Positions 1 to 9,721 of a DNA stretch of 64,000 nt are shown one piece after another. The DNA comes from an uncultured Flavobacteriales bacterium. Its GTDB lineage: Bacteria > Bacteroidota > Bacteroidia > Flavobacteriales_E > Vicingaceae. The DNA is taken from contig CAJQOH010000023.1 of the NCBI GenBank assembly GCA_905479915.1, positions 1 to 64,000 on the forward strand, read 5' to 3'. Under the pieces are notes generated by a model. That model was not told where the DNA came from, did not search any database, and was given only the letters and a program-made list of their open reading frames with translations. How positions within the stretch are numbered: the first letter of the stretch is position 1; each line of letters opens with the position of its first letter. Both the position numbers and the translations under genes were made by a program.

Positions 1-1
1 G

Positions 2-451
2 GTTAGTCCATTACCAGATGCGAGTTTTACTGGTTTACCAGCGACCTTGTGTTTGAATGATGGATCTGTAACGTTAGTTCCTGCAGTATCAGGAGGTACG
101 TTTAGTGGTCCAGGAGTAAGTGGAACAACTTTTGATCCTTCGTCAGCCGGAGTAGGTGGGCCATATACCATAAAGTATGTAGTAACCTCAGGAGGCTGTA
201 CCGATTCAACAAGTGAAACGATAACAGTTAGTCCATTGCCAGATGCGAGCTTTACTGGTTTACCAGCGACTTTGTGTTTGAATGATGGTTCAGTAACATT
301 AGTTCCTGCAGTATCAGGAGGTACGTTTAGTGGTCCAGGAGTAAGTGGAACAACTTTTGATCCTTCATCAGCAGGAGCGGGCGGGCCATATACTATAAAG
401 TATGTAGTAACTTCAGGAGGATGTACTGATTCAACGAGTGAAACGATAACA
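2..451 (+). repeat. Two tandem 225-bp coding repeats
   Basis: Copies occupy 2-226 and 227-451. A codon-by-codon comparison shows 16 base differences in 15 codons, about 93% identity. Only one codon changes the amino acid (Val to Ala at repeat position 51). The first copy may continue a longer array upstream of the window. Confidence 0.95.
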
Positions 452-3052
452 GTTGATCCAGAGGATGATGCAAGTTTTACGTATTCATCAGGGACATATT
501 GTTTGACGGGAACTGATCCTGCTGTCATTCCAGGAGGTTCTCAGACTGGAGGTGGTGTGTATAGTATTTCTGCTCCCGGGGTAATCAATCCATCAACAGG
601 CTTGATTGATTTAAGTGCTTCCGGTTTAACAGGAAGTCCTTATACAATTACATATAATACATTTACTGTAGGAAATCCGTGTCCTGATACGGTTACGTTT
701 GTGGTGGCAATTACTACGGCTCCAAGTGCAGTTTTCTCGTATGATCAAGCTGCTTATTGTCAGGATTCAGCTGCGCCAATATTAACTTATGGAGTTGGGG
801 CAAGTGGAGGTGTTTTTAGTTCATTGCCATCAGGTTTGGATTTGAATACGTCAACTGGTGCAGTTAATTTATTAACGAGTACCCCAGGGGTTTATACAAT
901 TGATAATGATATTGCAGCTTCAGGTGGATGTGCTGCTGCAAATGCTTCAACTACATTAGAGGTGTTGCAAGTTGATTCAGCTTTGTTTTCTTATTCATCA
1001 GCTACTTATTGTGTTTCTGGTAATGATACTTTCCCTACTATGGGTGTAAATGCAACACTTGGAGGAGTGTTTTCGATAAGTTCTCCAGGTGTGTTGTTGA
1101 GTACCGCTGCTGGGGAGATTGATATAAGTGCTTCAGGAATAGGTGTATTTACAATTTATTATAATACTGCTATTGTTGGGAATTCATGTCCTGCTGAAGA
1201 TTCTGTGCAAGTAACAATAACCAATGCGCCAAGTGCAGCTTTCTCATATGATCAAGCAGCTTATTGTCAAGATTCATTGAATCCTATTTTAAATTTAACT
1301 GGGAATAATGGTAATTGGAGTTCGGTGCCAGTAGGGTTGTCTTTAAATTCTACTAATGGCGCTGTAGATTTATTGTTAAGTGATACAGGTGTGTATACGG
1401 TTTATAATACTTTAGTTGCTGCTGGAGGTTGTGCAGAAGTTGTGGATTCTACGGTGATTGAGGTTTTGCAGGTGGATTCAGCTCTGTTTAGTTACTCTAG
1501 CGCTACTTTTTGTGTTACAGGAACAAATCCTGTTGCAACAATAGGGACTAATGGAACAGTTGGGGGGGTGTTTACGATAAGTTCTCCTGGGGTTTTGGTG
1601 AGTGGAGCTACAGGAGAGATTGATTTGGCTGGTTCAGGTTTAGGAACTTATACAATTTACTATAATACGACTATAGTTGGAAATTTATGTGCAGCCGAAG
1701 ATTCATTAGTAATTGATATTGTGAATTCTCCAGGTGCAACATTTACTTACAATACACCATTCTGTCAGGGAGATACGGCTAGTTCATTACCAATCTTTTT
1801 AACGAATAACTTTGCAGGAACATTTAGTTCTGATCTTCCAGGCGTTAATTTTGTAGATGTGTTAACAGGAGAAATTAACTTGGCTACAAGTTCGGCAGGA
1901 AGTTATTGGATATACAATGACTTAGCTGCTTCAGGAGGTTGTGCAGCTGCTGTAGATTCTTTTCAAGTGGTAATTAATCCGATGTATATTGTGCCATTAA
2001 ATGATACGATATGTCAGGGAGATAGTATTTTGCTTGCAGGGAGTTATCAGACAGTAGGAGGAATTTATTCTGATTCATTACTGACCGCTTTAGGCTGTGA
2101 TAGTATTTTGCAGACGACACTTGTTGTTAATCCAATTTATAATGTACCATTAAACGATACGATATGTCAAGGGGATAGTATTTTCTTGGCTGGAGCATTT
2201 CAGACTATAGCTGGAGTTTATTCTGATACACTTTCTTCCTCTGGTGGATGTGATAGTGTATTGGTAACAACTTTAGTAGTTGATCCACAATTGGCTATTG
2301 TTGCTATGAATGATGATACCATTTGTTCAAGTGATCCATTGGTTCTTTCTGCTACCGCTAGTGGTTCAGGAGTGGTAGAATGGTTTTCAGATGTAGCAGG
2401 AGTAAATTCTGTTGGGGTTGGAAATCCATTGACTTTACCAAATCCTGGAAATGGTACTCATACTTATTATGTTAATGAGACCGGTGGAGCTTGTCCTAGT
2501 AATATAGATAGTGTTCAAATTACTGTTGGAGGGGTGGTGGCAAATATTAGTGCGACTCCGGTCACTGGAGCAATACCATTAAATGTTTCTGTAGATGGAA
2601 CTGGTTCTACGGGGTTAATTACCTCTTGGGCTTGGGATTTTGGAAATGGAAATTCTGGTTCAGATTCAATTACAAGTAATATTTATAATTTAACAGGATC
2701 TTATATTATAGAGTTGATAGTTTCTGATGGTGTGTGTTTTGATACTGCTACAGTTGCAATAGATGCTTTTGGAGAATCTTCAATCGTGATTCCAAATGTA
2801 TTTACTCCTAATGGAGATGGAGAGAATGATGTGTTTACAGTTAAGGGGACCAATTTAGCATCCATACAAGGAGAGATATTTAATAGATGGGGACAAAAAA
2901 TGTTCTCTTGGACAAATCTTAAAGGATTCTGGGATGGTAGAACACTTGCTGGAGAAGAAGCTCCTGATGGAACTTACTTCTATATAATTACTGCTGTTGG
3001 GATTGATGGTGAGGAATATTTTAAGAAGAGCGGAGTTAGTTTGATTCGATAA
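2..3052 (+). CDS. T9SS-type repeat-rich surface protein with gliding-associated C-terminal domain (5' end outside window)
   Basis: The frame is open from the window edge, so the true start lies upstream; the visible part is about 1,016 codons. It is built of Ser/Thr/Gly-rich beta modules. First come two nearly identical 75-residue repeats, then three pairs of alternating modules (one type opens FSYSSATYC, the other FSYDQAAYCQD), then two short modules with NDTICQGDS. A PKD-like domain with WDFGNG follows near nt 2535-2765. The last ~90 residues begin IPNVFTPNGDGENDVF and match the gliding-motility-associated C-terminal domain used as a type IX secretion signal (type B). The inferred product is a large secreted or cell-surface adhesin-like protein. 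Conserved cysteines recur once or twice per module. The ligand is unknown. A terminator follows directly, so it is transcriptionally separate from the ribosomal operon. Confidence 0.88.
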   Translation, partial: VSPLPDASFTGLPATLCLNDGSVTLVPAVSGGTFSGPGVSGTTFDPSSAGVGGPYTIKYVVTSGGCTDSTSETITVSPLPDASFTGLPATLCLNDGSVTLVPAVSGGTFSGPGVSGTTFDPSSAGAGGPYTIKYVVTSGGCTDSTSETITVDPEDDASFTYSSGTYCLTGTDPAVIPGGSQTGGGVYSISAPGVINPSTGLIDLSASGLTGSPYTITYNTFTVGNPCPDTVTFVVAITTAPSAVFSYDQAAYCQDSAAPILTYGVGASGGVFSSLPSGLDLNTSTGAVNLLTSTPGVYTIDNDIAASGGCAAANASTTLEVLQVDSALFSYSSATYCVSGNDTFPTMGVNATLGGVFSISSPGVLLSTAAGEIDISASGIGVFTIYYNTAIVGNSCPAEDSVQVTITNAPSAAFSYDQAAYCQDSLNPILNLTGNNGNWSSVPVGLSLNSTNGAVDLLLSDTGVYTVYNTLVAAGGCAEVVDSTVIEVLQVDSALFSYSSATFCVTGTNPVATIGTNGTVGGVFTISSPGVLVSGATGEIDLAGSGLGTYTIYYNTTIVGNLCAAEDSLVIDIVNSPGATFTYNTPFCQGDTASSLPIFLTNNFAGTFSSDLPGVNFVDVLTGEINLATSSAGSYWIYNDLAASGGCAAAVDSFQVVINPMYIVPLNDTICQGDSILLAGSYQTVGGIYSDSLLTALGCDSILQTTLVVNPIYNVPLNDTICQGDSIFLAGAFQTIAGVYSDTLSSSGGCDSVLVTTLVVDPQLAIVAMNDDTICSSDPLVLSATASGSGVVEWFSDVAGVNSVGVGNPLTLPNPGNGTHTYYVNETGGACPSNIDSVQITVGGVVANISATPVTGAIPLNVSVDGTGSTGLITSWAWDFGNGNSGSDSITSNIYNLTGSYIIELIVSDGVCFDTATVAIDAFGESSIVIPNVFTPNGDGENDVFTVKGTNLASIQGEIFNRWGQKMFSWTNLKGFWDGRTLAGEEAPDGTYFYIITAVGIDGEEYFKKSGVSLIR

Positions 3053-3075
3053 AACTATTGTAAATATAAAAAGAT

Positions 3076-3102
3076 AAGGGGTGCATTTTGTGCCCCTTTT
3101 TT
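3076..3102 (+). terminator. Rho-independent terminator after the surface-protein gene
   Basis: A 10-bp stem (two G-T pairs) with a 3-base loop pairs AAGGGGTGCA with TGTGCCCCTT and is followed by a T run. It lies 24 bases after the stop codon and separates this gene from the rpsL promoter. Confidence 0.85.
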
Positions 3103-3176
3103 CATTTTGTTAATAAAGCCGTTTATAAGTTCTTTTTAAGGAGAAAAAAAAGAAATATAAAAAAAGAGTATTGAAG

Positions 3177-3206
3177 TTTGTAGTTATAAAAATAATTGTA
3201 TTTTTG
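3177..3206 (+). promoter_or_regulatory. Bacteroidota-type promoter for the rpsL operon
   Basis: TTTG at 3177-3180 and TATTTTTG at 3199-3206 fit the Bacteroidota sigma-A consensus (TTTG at -33, TANNTTTG at -7) with an 18-base spacer. The expected transcription start is near 3211, about 40 bases before rpsL. It probably drives a large part of the downstream ribosomal cluster. Confidence 0.7.
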
Positions 3207-3210
3207 CAAA

Positions 3211-3243
3211 CCCTTTTTAGGGAGGATTATGTATTTTAATTAA
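3211..3243 (+). promoter_or_regulatory. rpsL leader: small hairpin, SD-like sequence and a 4-codon micro-ORF
   Basis: Just after the predicted start site, CCCT and AGGG (3211-3222) can pair around a four-T loop. The 3' arm is part of GGGAGG at 3220-3225. This precedes an ATG at 3229 that opens a four-codon frame (MYFN) ending at 3243, 8 bases before the rpsL ATG. The elements are visible in the sequence; a regulatory role is inference. Confidence 0.35.
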
Positions 3244-3251
3244 TAAAAGTT

Positions 3252-3626
3252 ATGCCAACTATACAGCAATTAGTAAGAAAAGGAAGAACTAAGATGGTTA
3301 AGACGAGTAAGTCTGCAGCTTTAGATTCTTGTCCGCAAAGAAGAGGTGTTTGTGTAAGAGTTTATACAACTACACCAAAAAAACCTAACTCAGCAATGAG
3401 AAAAGTTGCAAGGGTAAGATTAACAAATGGTAAAGAAGTGAATGCTTATATCGGTGGTGAAGGTCACAATTTACAAGAGCACTCTATAGTGTTAGTAAGA
3501 GGTGGTAGAGTTAAAGATTTACCAGGTGTTAGATATCACGTTGTTAGGGGTGCGTTGGATACTGCTGGTGTAGATGGTAGAACACAAAGAAGATCTAAGT
3601 ACGGAACTAAGCGTCCGAAAAAATAA
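3252..3626 (+). CDS. rpsL: 30S ribosomal protein S12
   Basis: S12 sits at the decoding centre of the small subunit and monitors codon-anticodon pairing. The 124-residue length is normal. The hallmark [11 protein letters not shown] (about residues 41-51) contains the lysine whose substitution gives streptomycin resistance in other bacteria, and here it is the wild-type lysine. [13 protein letters not shown] follows near residue 90. It is the first gene of the str block and of the long translation operon, 30 bases before rpsG. Confidence 0.98.
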   Translation: MPTIQQLVRKGRTKMVKTSKSAALDSCPQRRGVCVRVYTTTPKKPNSAMRKVARVRLTNGKEVNAYIGGEGHNLQEHSIVLVRGGRVKDLPGVRYHVVRGALDTAGVDGRTQRRSKYGTKRPKK

Positions 3627-3656
3627 GTCTATAAATAAAGATTGATATAAAAGAAG

Positions 3657-4127
3657 ATGAGAAAATCTAGAGCAAAAAAGAGAGTATTACTTCCAGATCC
3701 TAAGTTTCAGGATAAGTTAGTTACAAGATTTGTAAATAACTTAATGTTGGATGGTAAGAAGAGCACCGCATTCGAAATATTTTACGGGGCACTGGAAATT
3801 GTTAATGAAAAGATGGAAGAAGAAGATTCTTTGGAAGTTTGGAAAAAGTCACTATCTAATGTTACTCCTGGAGTAGAGGTTAGAAGTAGAAGAATTGGAG
3901 GGGCAACTTTTCAAATTCCTCAGCCAATTAGAGATGATAGAAAGATTTCTATGGGAATGAAGTGGATGATTTTATTCGCAAGAAAGAGAAATGAAAAGAC
4001 TATGGCAGAAAAATTAGCTGCTGAGATTATGGCAGGATTCAAGGAAGAAGGTGCTGCATTTAAGAAGAAAGAAGATACTCACAGAATGGCGGATGCAAAT
4101 AAAGCATTCTCTCATTTTAGATTTTAA
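3657..4127 (+). CDS. rpsG: 30S ribosomal protein S7
   Basis: S7 binds the 3' major domain of 16S rRNA, nucleates assembly of the 30S head and lines the E site. The product has 156 residues, the usual length, with the basic start MRKSRAKKR and the family block [23 protein letters not shown] in slightly divergent form. The C-terminal arm ends [13 protein letters not shown], as in other members. It is part of the str block between rpsL and fusA, with short gaps that imply co-transcription. Confidence 0.98.
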   Translation: MRKSRAKKRVLLPDPKFQDKLVTRFVNNLMLDGKKSTAFEIFYGALEIVNEKMEEEDSLEVWKKSLSNVTPGVEVRSRRIGGATFQIPQPIRDDRKISMGMKWMILFARKRNEKTMAEKLAAEIMAGFKEEGAAFKKKEDTHRMADANKAFSHFRF

Positions 4128-4148
4128 TATCCTAATACACTTTACAAG

Positions 4149-6254
4149 ATGGCAAGAGATTTAAAATATACAAGAAACATAGGAATTGCTGCACATATTG
4201 ATGCAGGTAAAACTACAACTACAGAACGTATTCTTTATTATGGAGGTGTAAGTCACAAGATTGGAGAAGTTCATGATGGTGCTGCAACTATGGATTGGAT
4301 GGAGCAAGAGCAAGAAAGAGGTATTACAATTACTTCTGCTGCAACTACTTTAAACTGGGATTATAGAGGAGATAAGTACCATGTAAATATTATTGATACA
4401 CCGGGTCACGTTGATTTTACTGTAGAAGTAAATAGATCATTAAGAGTTTTAGATGGTTTAGTTTTCTTATTTAGTGCTGTTGATGGTGTTGAGCCACAGT
4501 CAGAAACTAACTGGAGATTAGCAAACAATTATAACGTTCCAAGAATTGGATTCGTTAATAAAATGGATAGACAAGGGGCTGACTTCTTAAATGTTGCAAA
4601 ACAAGTAAGAGAGATGTTAGGTTCTCATGCTTTACCATTACAGTTAAATATTGGTGCTGAAGATGATTTTAGAGGAGTAGTTGATTTAATTAACTTTAGA
4701 GGGATTACGTGGAATGAAGAAGATCAAGGAATGACTTTCCAAGAGATTGAAATTCCAGCTGATATTTTAGATGAAGCAAAACAATTAAGAGAAGAATTAT
4801 TAGAGGCTGTTGCTGAATTTGATGATACTTTAATGGAAAAGTATTTTGAAGATTCTGAGTCTTTAACAGAAAGAGAAATATTAGATGCTTTAAGAGAAGC
4901 AACAATCGCTGGTAAAGTTGTACCAATGATGTGTGGATCTGCATTTAAAAATAAAGGTGTTCAGGCAATGTTGGATATGGTAATGGAAATTTTACCATCT
5001 CCTTTAGATACTGAAGCAATTGATGGAACTAACCCTGATACTGAAGAGCCTGATACTAGAAGGCCTTCTTTTGATGAGCCTTTCGCAGCTTTAGCATTTA
5101 AAATTGCTACAGATCCTTTCGTTGGTCGTTTATGTTTTACTAGAGCTTACTCTGGAAACTTAGAGGCTGGTTCTTATGTGTTAAATACAAGAACAGGAAA
5201 GAAAGAAAGAATTTCAAGAATATTCCAAATGCATGCTGATAAACAAAATCAAGTACCTGAATTAGGGTGTGGCGATATTGCAGCATTAGTTGGATTTAAA
5301 GACATTAAGACTGGAGATACATTGTGTGATTTAAAAGCACCTATTGTATTAGAATCTATGGATTTTCCAGATCCGGTTATCGGTATTGCTATTGAGCCAA
5401 AAACTCAATCAGATGTTGATAAGTTAGGAAACGCTTTAGCAAAATTATCAGAAGAAGATCCAACATTAACTATTCATACTGATGAAGATTCTGGTCAAAC
5501 AGTATTAAGTGGGATGGGTGAGTTGCATTTGGATATTATCTTAGATCGTTTAAAAAGAGAGTTTGGTGTTGAGTGTAATCAAGGTGCTCCACAGGTTGCT
5601 TATAAAGAAGCAATTTCTGGAACTGTTGAACATAGAGAGGTTTACAAAAAACAATCTGGTGGACGTGGTAAGTTTGCTGATATCTCTTTCATCTTAGAGC
5701 CGGTTGAAGATATTGAAAAAGAAGGATTAGAATTTGTTGATAAGATTAAAGGTGGTAATATTCCTAAAGAATTTATTCCTTCAATTGAAAAAGGATTTAA
5801 AGAAGCAATGAAAGCTGGTGTATTAGCTGGGTTCCCAGTTGATAGTATTAAGATTACATTGTTGGATGGATCTTTCCATGCTGTCGATTCAGATCAATTA
5901 TCTTTTGAGATAGCTGCTAAGATGGCGTATAGAAATGCAATGCCTCAGGCGAGTCCAGTTCTTTTAGAGCCAATCATGAAATTAGAAGTGGTTACTCCAG
6001 AAGAAAATATGGGTGATATCGTTGGAGATTTAAATAGAAGAAGAGGTCAGGTAGAAGGAATGGATGATAAACATGGTTCTAAAGTCGTGAAAGCTAAAGT
6101 GCCATTATCAGAAATGTTTGGATACGTTACTGATTTAAGAACAATGTCTTCAGGTAGAGCAGCTTCATCAATGGAGTTTTCTCACTTTGCTGCGGCACCG
6201 AGAAATATTGCAGATGAAGTAATTAAAAAAGCAAAAGGAACAGTAGAAGCTTAA
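4149..6254 (+). CDS. fusA: Elongation factor G
   Basis: A cytosolic GTPase that drives mRNA-tRNA translocation and, with ribosome recycling factor, splits ribosomes. It has 701 residues, full length. GTP-binding motifs are all intact: AHIDAGKT (15-22), the switch RGITIT (57-62), DTPGH (83-87) and NKMD (137-140). It lies between rpsG and rpsJ. The tuf gene, found here in many other bacteria, is missing: rpsJ begins only 12 bases downstream. The str block therefore runs straight into the S10 block. Confidence 0.98.
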   Translation: MARDLKYTRNIGIAAHIDAGKTTTTERILYYGGVSHKIGEVHDGAATMDWMEQEQERGITITSAATTLNWDYRGDKYHVNIIDTPGHVDFTVEVNRSLRVLDGLVFLFSAVDGVEPQSETNWRLANNYNVPRIGFVNKMDRQGADFLNVAKQVREMLGSHALPLQLNIGAEDDFRGVVDLINFRGITWNEEDQGMTFQEIEIPADILDEAKQLREELLEAVAEFDDTLMEKYFEDSESLTEREILDALREATIAGKVVPMMCGSAFKNKGVQAMLDMVMEILPSPLDTEAIDGTNPDTEEPDTRRPSFDEPFAALAFKIATDPFVGRLCFTRAYSGNLEAGSYVLNTRTGKKERISRIFQMHADKQNQVPELGCGDIAALVGFKDIKTGDTLCDLKAPIVLESMDFPDPVIGIAIEPKTQSDVDKLGNALAKLSEEDPTLTIHTDEDSGQTVLSGMGELHLDIILDRLKREFGVECNQGAPQVAYKEAISGTVEHREVYKKQSGGRGKFADISFILEPVEDIEKEGLEFVDKIKGGNIPKEFIPSIEKGFKEAMKAGVLAGFPVDSIKITLLDGSFHAVDSDQLSFEIAAKMAYRNAMPQASPVLLEPIMKLEVVTPEENMGDIVGDLNRRRGQVEGMDDKHGSKVVKAKVPLSEMFGYVTDLRTMSSGRAASSMEFSHFAAAPRNIADEVIKKAKGTVEA

Positions 6255-6266
6255 TATATAACTAAG

Positions 6267-6572
6267 ATGAGTCAGAAAATTAGAATAAAATTAAAATCTT
6301 ACGATTTCAACTTAGTTGATAGATCGGCTGAGAAAATTGTAAAAACTGTAAAAAGTACAGGTGCTGTTGTAAGTGGTCCAATTCCATTGCCAACTCACAA
6401 AAGAATCTTTACAGTATTAAGATCTCCACACGTAAACAAGAAAGCAAGAGAGCAATTTCAATTGTGTGCTTACAAAAGATTAATTGATATCTATGGATCT
6501 TCTTCGAAGACTGTTGATTCGTTAATGAAGCTTGAGTTACCAAGTGGTGTTGATGTAGAAATTAAAGTTTAA
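6267..6572 (+). CDS. rpsJ: 30S ribosomal protein S10
   Basis: S10 is part of the 30S head and, as NusE, also joins antitermination complexes with NusB. The 101-residue product has the typical start [20 protein letters not shown] and the loop block [29 protein letters not shown] in near-canonical form. It opens the S10 block immediately after fusA. Confidence 0.98.
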   Translation: MSQKIRIKLKSYDFNLVDRSAEKIVKTVKSTGAVVSGPIPLPTHKRIFTVLRSPHVNKKAREQFQLCAYKRLIDIYGSSSKTVDSLMKLELPSGVDVEIKV

Positions 6573-6591
6573 TAATTAAATAAGTAGCAAA

Positions 6592-7206
6592 ATGCCAGGA
6601 TTGATAGGTAAAAAAATAGGTATGACTAGCGTCTACAGTGCCGAGGGTAAAAATGTACCATGCACAGTGATAGAAGCTGGTCCTTGTGTTGTTACACAAG
6701 TAAAAAAGGTAGATACCGATGGCTATGAAGCAGTTCAACTTTCTTACGGAGAGAAGAGGGAAAAAAATACGCCAAAAGCGTTACAAGGACACTTCAAAAA
6801 AGCAAAGACAACTCCAAAGAGAAAAGTAGTTGAATTTCAATTTGACGAAGAAAAAAACTTAGGAGATGTTGTTACATCTGAATTGTTTGAAGAAGGAGAA
6901 TTTGTTGATGTTGTCGGAACTTCAAAAGGTAAAGGTTTTCAAGGTGTTGTAAAAAGACACGGTTTTGCCGGTGTTGGAGATGCAACTCACGGTCAGCACA
7001 ACAGATTAAGAGCGCCAGGTTCTTTAGGAGCTGGATCTACTCCATCTAAAGTGATGAAAGGGATGAAAATGGCAGGAAGAATGGGTGGTGATAGAGTTAC
7101 TCAACAAAACTTAGAAGTTGTAAAGGTTTATTCAGAAAAGAATTTAATCGTGGTTAAAGGATCTATTCCTGGAGCTAAAGGTTCTTTTGTATTAATCCAA
7201 AAATAA
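6592..7206 (+). CDS. rplC: 50S ribosomal protein L3
   Basis: An early-assembly 50S protein whose extended loop reaches the peptidyl transferase centre. It has 204 residues, normal length. Family marks are the start [13 protein letters not shown], the central [15 protein letters not shown] (about residues 115-129) and the glycine-rich loop [23 protein letters not shown]. It is followed after 14 bases by rplD, whose start is preceded by an unusually good Shine-Dalgarno sequence. Confidence 0.98.
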   Translation: MPGLIGKKIGMTSVYSAEGKNVPCTVIEAGPCVVTQVKKVDTDGYEAVQLSYGEKREKNTPKALQGHFKKAKTTPKRKVVEFQFDEEKNLGDVVTSELFEEGEFVDVVGTSKGKGFQGVVKRHGFAGVGDATHGQHNRLRAPGSLGAGSTPSKVMKGMKMAGRMGGDRVTQQNLEVVKVYSEKNLIVVKGSIPGAKGSFVLIQK

Positions 7207-7207
7207 T

Positions 7208-7220
7208 AGGAGGCTAGAAA
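7208..7220 (+). promoter_or_regulatory. Perfect Shine-Dalgarno site before rplD
   Basis: AGGAGG at 7208-7213 lies 7 bases before the rplD ATG at 7221. Nearly all other genes in this window lack such a site, as is usual in Bacteroidota, so this one stands out. Confidence 0.7.
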
Positions 7221-7856
7221 ATGGACATAGTTGTAAAAAATATTAGTGGAAAAGATACAAAGAAGAAAGTTTCTTTGGATAAAGCTATCTACGAAATCGA
7301 ACCAAATGATCATGCTATCTATTTAGATGTTAAACAATATTTAGCAAATCAAAGACAAGGTACTCATAAAGCGAAAGAAAGAGGAGAGGTAAAAGGAAGT
7401 ACTAGAAAGATTAAAAAACAAAAAGGTACAGGAACTGCTCGTGCTGGTGATATTAAAAATCCATTATTTAAAGGTGGAGGTCGTGTTTTTGGACCAAGAC
7501 CAAGAAATTATGGTTTTAAATTAAACATCAAACAAAAGAGAGTAGCTCGTAAATCGGCTTTAACTTATAAGGCTAAAGAAGGTGCTATTACTGTTGTTGA
7601 AGAGTTTTCTTTTGATGCTCCGCAAACTAAGAAATACACTGAGTTATTGATGAATTTAAATTCATTTGATAAAAAATCATTGTTAGTGCTTTCGGATTCA
7701 AATAAAAATGTATATTTGTCCTCCCGAAATTTGAAAGGGGCTAAAGTAGTAACTGCTTCTCAAATAAACACTTATGATTTGATGAATGCTTCAAGTGTTA
7801 TTTTAGCTGAAGGGTCAATTGAAATAATTGAAAATATTTTAAAGGAAGGTAAGTAA
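7221..7856 (+). CDS. rplD: 50S ribosomal protein L4
   Basis: L4 binds 23S rRNA domain I, and its loop lines the peptide exit tunnel with L22. In enterobacteria L4 also represses its own operon. The 211-residue product contains the tunnel-loop block [22 protein letters not shown] (given here in part) and [10 protein letters not shown]. The N-terminus is slightly longer than in E. coli. Its stop codon overlaps the rplW start by one base (TAATG), indicating translational coupling. Whether L4 autoregulates in this organism is unknown, but the strong SD site at 7208 would be a natural place to look. Confidence 0.98.
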   Translation: MDIVVKNISGKDTKKKVSLDKAIYEIEPNDHAIYLDVKQYLANQRQGTHKAKERGEVKGSTRKIKKQKGTGTARAGDIKNPLFKGGGRVFGPRPRNYGFKLNIKQKRVARKSALTYKAKEGAITVVEEFSFDAPQTKKYTELLMNLNSFDKKSLLVLSDSNKNVYLSSRNLKGAKVVTASQINTYDLMNASSVILAEGSIEIIENILKEGK

Positions 7857-8146
7857 TGGCAATTTTAGTAAAACCAGTTGTATCAGAGAAAATGACTGAC
7901 CAGAGCGAGAAATTAAATCGTTATGGTTTTGTTGTTCATGTTGCAGCTAATAAGATAGAAATTAAGAAAGCAGTTGAGAAAGCTTATGGTGTATCTGTTG
8001 AATCAGTAAACACTATGAACTATGGAGGGAAGACTAAGACGAGAAACACAAAGGCTGGATTGATTAAAGGAAAGACAAATAAATTTAAGAAAGCAATTAT
8101 TACAGTTGCTGACGGAGATGTTATAGATTTCTATAGCAACATATAA
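7856..8146 (+). CDS. rplW: 50S ribosomal protein L23
   Basis: L23 sits at the tunnel exit and is the docking site for trigger factor and the signal recognition particle. The 96-residue product begins [18 protein letters not shown] and carries KIEIKKAVEKAYGVSVESVNTMN, the usual core of the L23 fold. It overlaps rplD by one base. A 51-base gap before rplB is longer than most gaps in this block; I see no clear structure in it. Confidence 0.97.
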   Translation: MAILVKPVVSEKMTDQSEKLNRYGFVVHVAANKIEIKKAVEKAYGVSVESVNTMNYGGKTKTRNTKAGLIKGKTNKFKKAIITVADGDVIDFYSNI

Positions 8147-8197
8147 TTTTAGTATTCACTATATGGGGGCTCCAACCCTCTTAAGATATAAAAAAAA

Positions 8198-9022
8198 ATG
8201 GCAGTAAGAAAATTAAAACCCACTACACCTGGGCAAAGACATAAGATTGTAAACGATTTTGATGTAGTAACATCTGCTAAACCTGAAAAGAGTTTAGTTA
8301 AAGGTAGAACGAAGTCAGGTGGTAGAAACAACACAGGTAAAATGACTATGCGCTACATTGGTGGTGGTCATAAGCAAAAAAACCGTGAAGTTGATTTCAA
8401 AAGAGATAAAGACGGAATACCAGGAGTTGTAAACTCTATTCAGTATGATCCAGGAAGAACAGCAAGAATTGCTTTGATCTTTTATAAGGATGGTGAGAAA
8501 AGGTATATCATTGCTCCAACTGGATTAGAAGTTGGACAAGTAGTTATGTCTGGAAAAGATGCAGAACCAGAAGTAGGAAACACTTTATTCTTAAGTGAAA
8601 TTCCTTTAGGTACAGTAATTCATAATGTAGAGTTAAGACCAATGCAAGGTGCTAAGATGGCAAGAAGTGCTGGTTCTTATGCTCAACTTACAGCTAAAGA
8701 CGGAAAGTTTGTTGTAATTAAATTGCCTTCAGGTGAAACAAGATTGATTTTAGCTACATGTAAAGCTACTATTGGAACAGTTTCTAATTCTGAGCATATG
8801 CTTGAAAGATCAGGTAAAGCTGGTAGAAGCAGATGGTTAGGAAGAAGACCAAGAGTTAGAGGTGTTGTTATGAATCCAGTTGATCACCCAATGGGTGGTG
8901 GTGAAGGTAAATCTTCAGGAGGTCACCCAAGATCAAGAAACGGTGTTCCATCGAAAGGATACAAAACAAGAGCTAAGAAGAAAGCGTCAAGCAAGTATAT
9001 TATTGAAGGAAGAAAGAAATAA
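8198..9022 (+). CDS. rplB: 50S ribosomal protein L2
   Basis: L2 is one of the most conserved 50S proteins and is needed for subunit association and peptidyl transferase activity. The 274-residue length is canonical. The conserved C-terminal block [22 protein letters not shown] (written partially in the family signature) contains the histidine implicated in peptidyl transfer. The start [14 protein letters not shown] is typical. rpsS follows after 7 bases. Confidence 0.98.
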   Translation: MAVRKLKPTTPGQRHKIVNDFDVVTSAKPEKSLVKGRTKSGGRNNTGKMTMRYIGGGHKQKNREVDFKRDKDGIPGVVNSIQYDPGRTARIALIFYKDGEKRYIIAPTGLEVGQVVMSGKDAEPEVGNTLFLSEIPLGTVIHNVELRPMQGAKMARSAGSYAQLTAKDGKFVVIKLPSGETRLILATCKATIGTVSNSEHMLERSGKAGRSRWLGRRPRVRGVVMNPVDHPMGGGEGKSSGGHPRSRNGVPSKGYKTRAKKKASSKYIIEGRKK

Positions 9023-9029
9023 TTAAGAT

Positions 9030-9305
9030 ATGAGTCGTTCACTAAAAAAACCACCATTTATACATTACAAGTTGCAAACTAGAGTAGATATTGCTCAAGA
9101 ATCAACAAAGAAAACTGTAATTAAAACTTGGTCAAGAGCATCAATGATCTCTCCTGATTTTGTAGGATTGACAATTGCTGTTCATAATGGAAATAAATTT
9201 ATCCCTGTATATGTTACTGAAAACATGGTAGGTCACAAGTTAGGAGAGTTTGCTCCAACTAGAACTTACAGAGGTCACGGTGCGGATAAAAAGAAAAAAA
9301 GATAA
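9030..9305 (+). CDS. rpsS: 30S ribosomal protein S19
   Basis: S19 forms a heterodimer with S13 in the head of the 30S subunit and contacts the A-site tRNA region. The 91-residue product shows the family start [15 protein letters not shown], the block [24 protein letters not shown] and a C-terminal [17 protein letters not shown]. It lies between rplB and rplV in the standard S10 order. Confidence 0.98.
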   Translation: MSRSLKKPPFIHYKLQTRVDIAQESTKKTVIKTWSRASMISPDFVGLTIAVHNGNKFIPVYVTENMVGHKLGEFAPTRTYRGHGADKKKKR

Positions 9306-9316
9306 AATAGTTAACC

Positions 9317-9721
9317 ATGGGTGCTAGAAAAAGAAATAGAGCGGAACAGAATAAAGAAGTAAACAAAACGATCAGTTTTGCGAAACTTAATAACTGTCCA
9401 ACTTCTCCAAGAAAAATGAGAAAAGTTTCTGATATGATCAGAGGAGAAGAGGTTTTTAAAGCTTTAGGTATATTACAATTTAGTCCACAAGATGCGGCAA
9501 AAAGATTGGAGACCTTATTAAAGTCTGCAATTGCAAATTGGGAAGCTAAAAATGAAGGTGAAAGACCAGAAGATAATAACTTAGTTATTAAAGAAATTAT
9601 GGTAGATAGTGCTAGAATGATGAAAAGAATTCAGCCTGCTCCACAAGGACGTGCACATAGAATCAGAAAAAGATCTAACCACGTTACATTAATAGTTGAC
9701 AGTAAAAAAGTAGAAGCATAA
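9317..9721 (+). CDS. rplV: 50S ribosomal protein L22
   Basis: L22 spans all domains of 23S rRNA, and its beta-hairpin lines the exit tunnel. The product has 134 residues, about 20 more than E. coli L22. The extra length is a basic N-terminal extension ([20 protein letters not shown]). The hairpin region is intact, with [22 protein letters not shown]. Its TAA stop overlaps the rpsC ATG by one base, giving translational coupling. Confidence 0.97.
   Translation: MGARKRNRAEQNKEVNKTISFAKLNNCPTSPRKMRKVSDMIRGEEVFKALGILQFSPQDAAKRLETLLKSAIANWEAKNEGERPEDNNLVIKEIMVDSARMMKRIQPAPQGRAHRIRKRSNHVTLIVDSKKVEA

Noticed and set aside
2-1980. RTX or toxin repeats in the first gene
   Set aside because: There is no nonapeptide GGxGxDxUx pattern; modules are beta-type with a T9SS C-terminal domain instead.
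4705-4944. Reverse-strand open frame inside fusA
   Set aside because: It lies wholly within a highly conserved gene, is Leu/Gln-rich low complexity and has no known motif; it is a shadow of fusA codon use.
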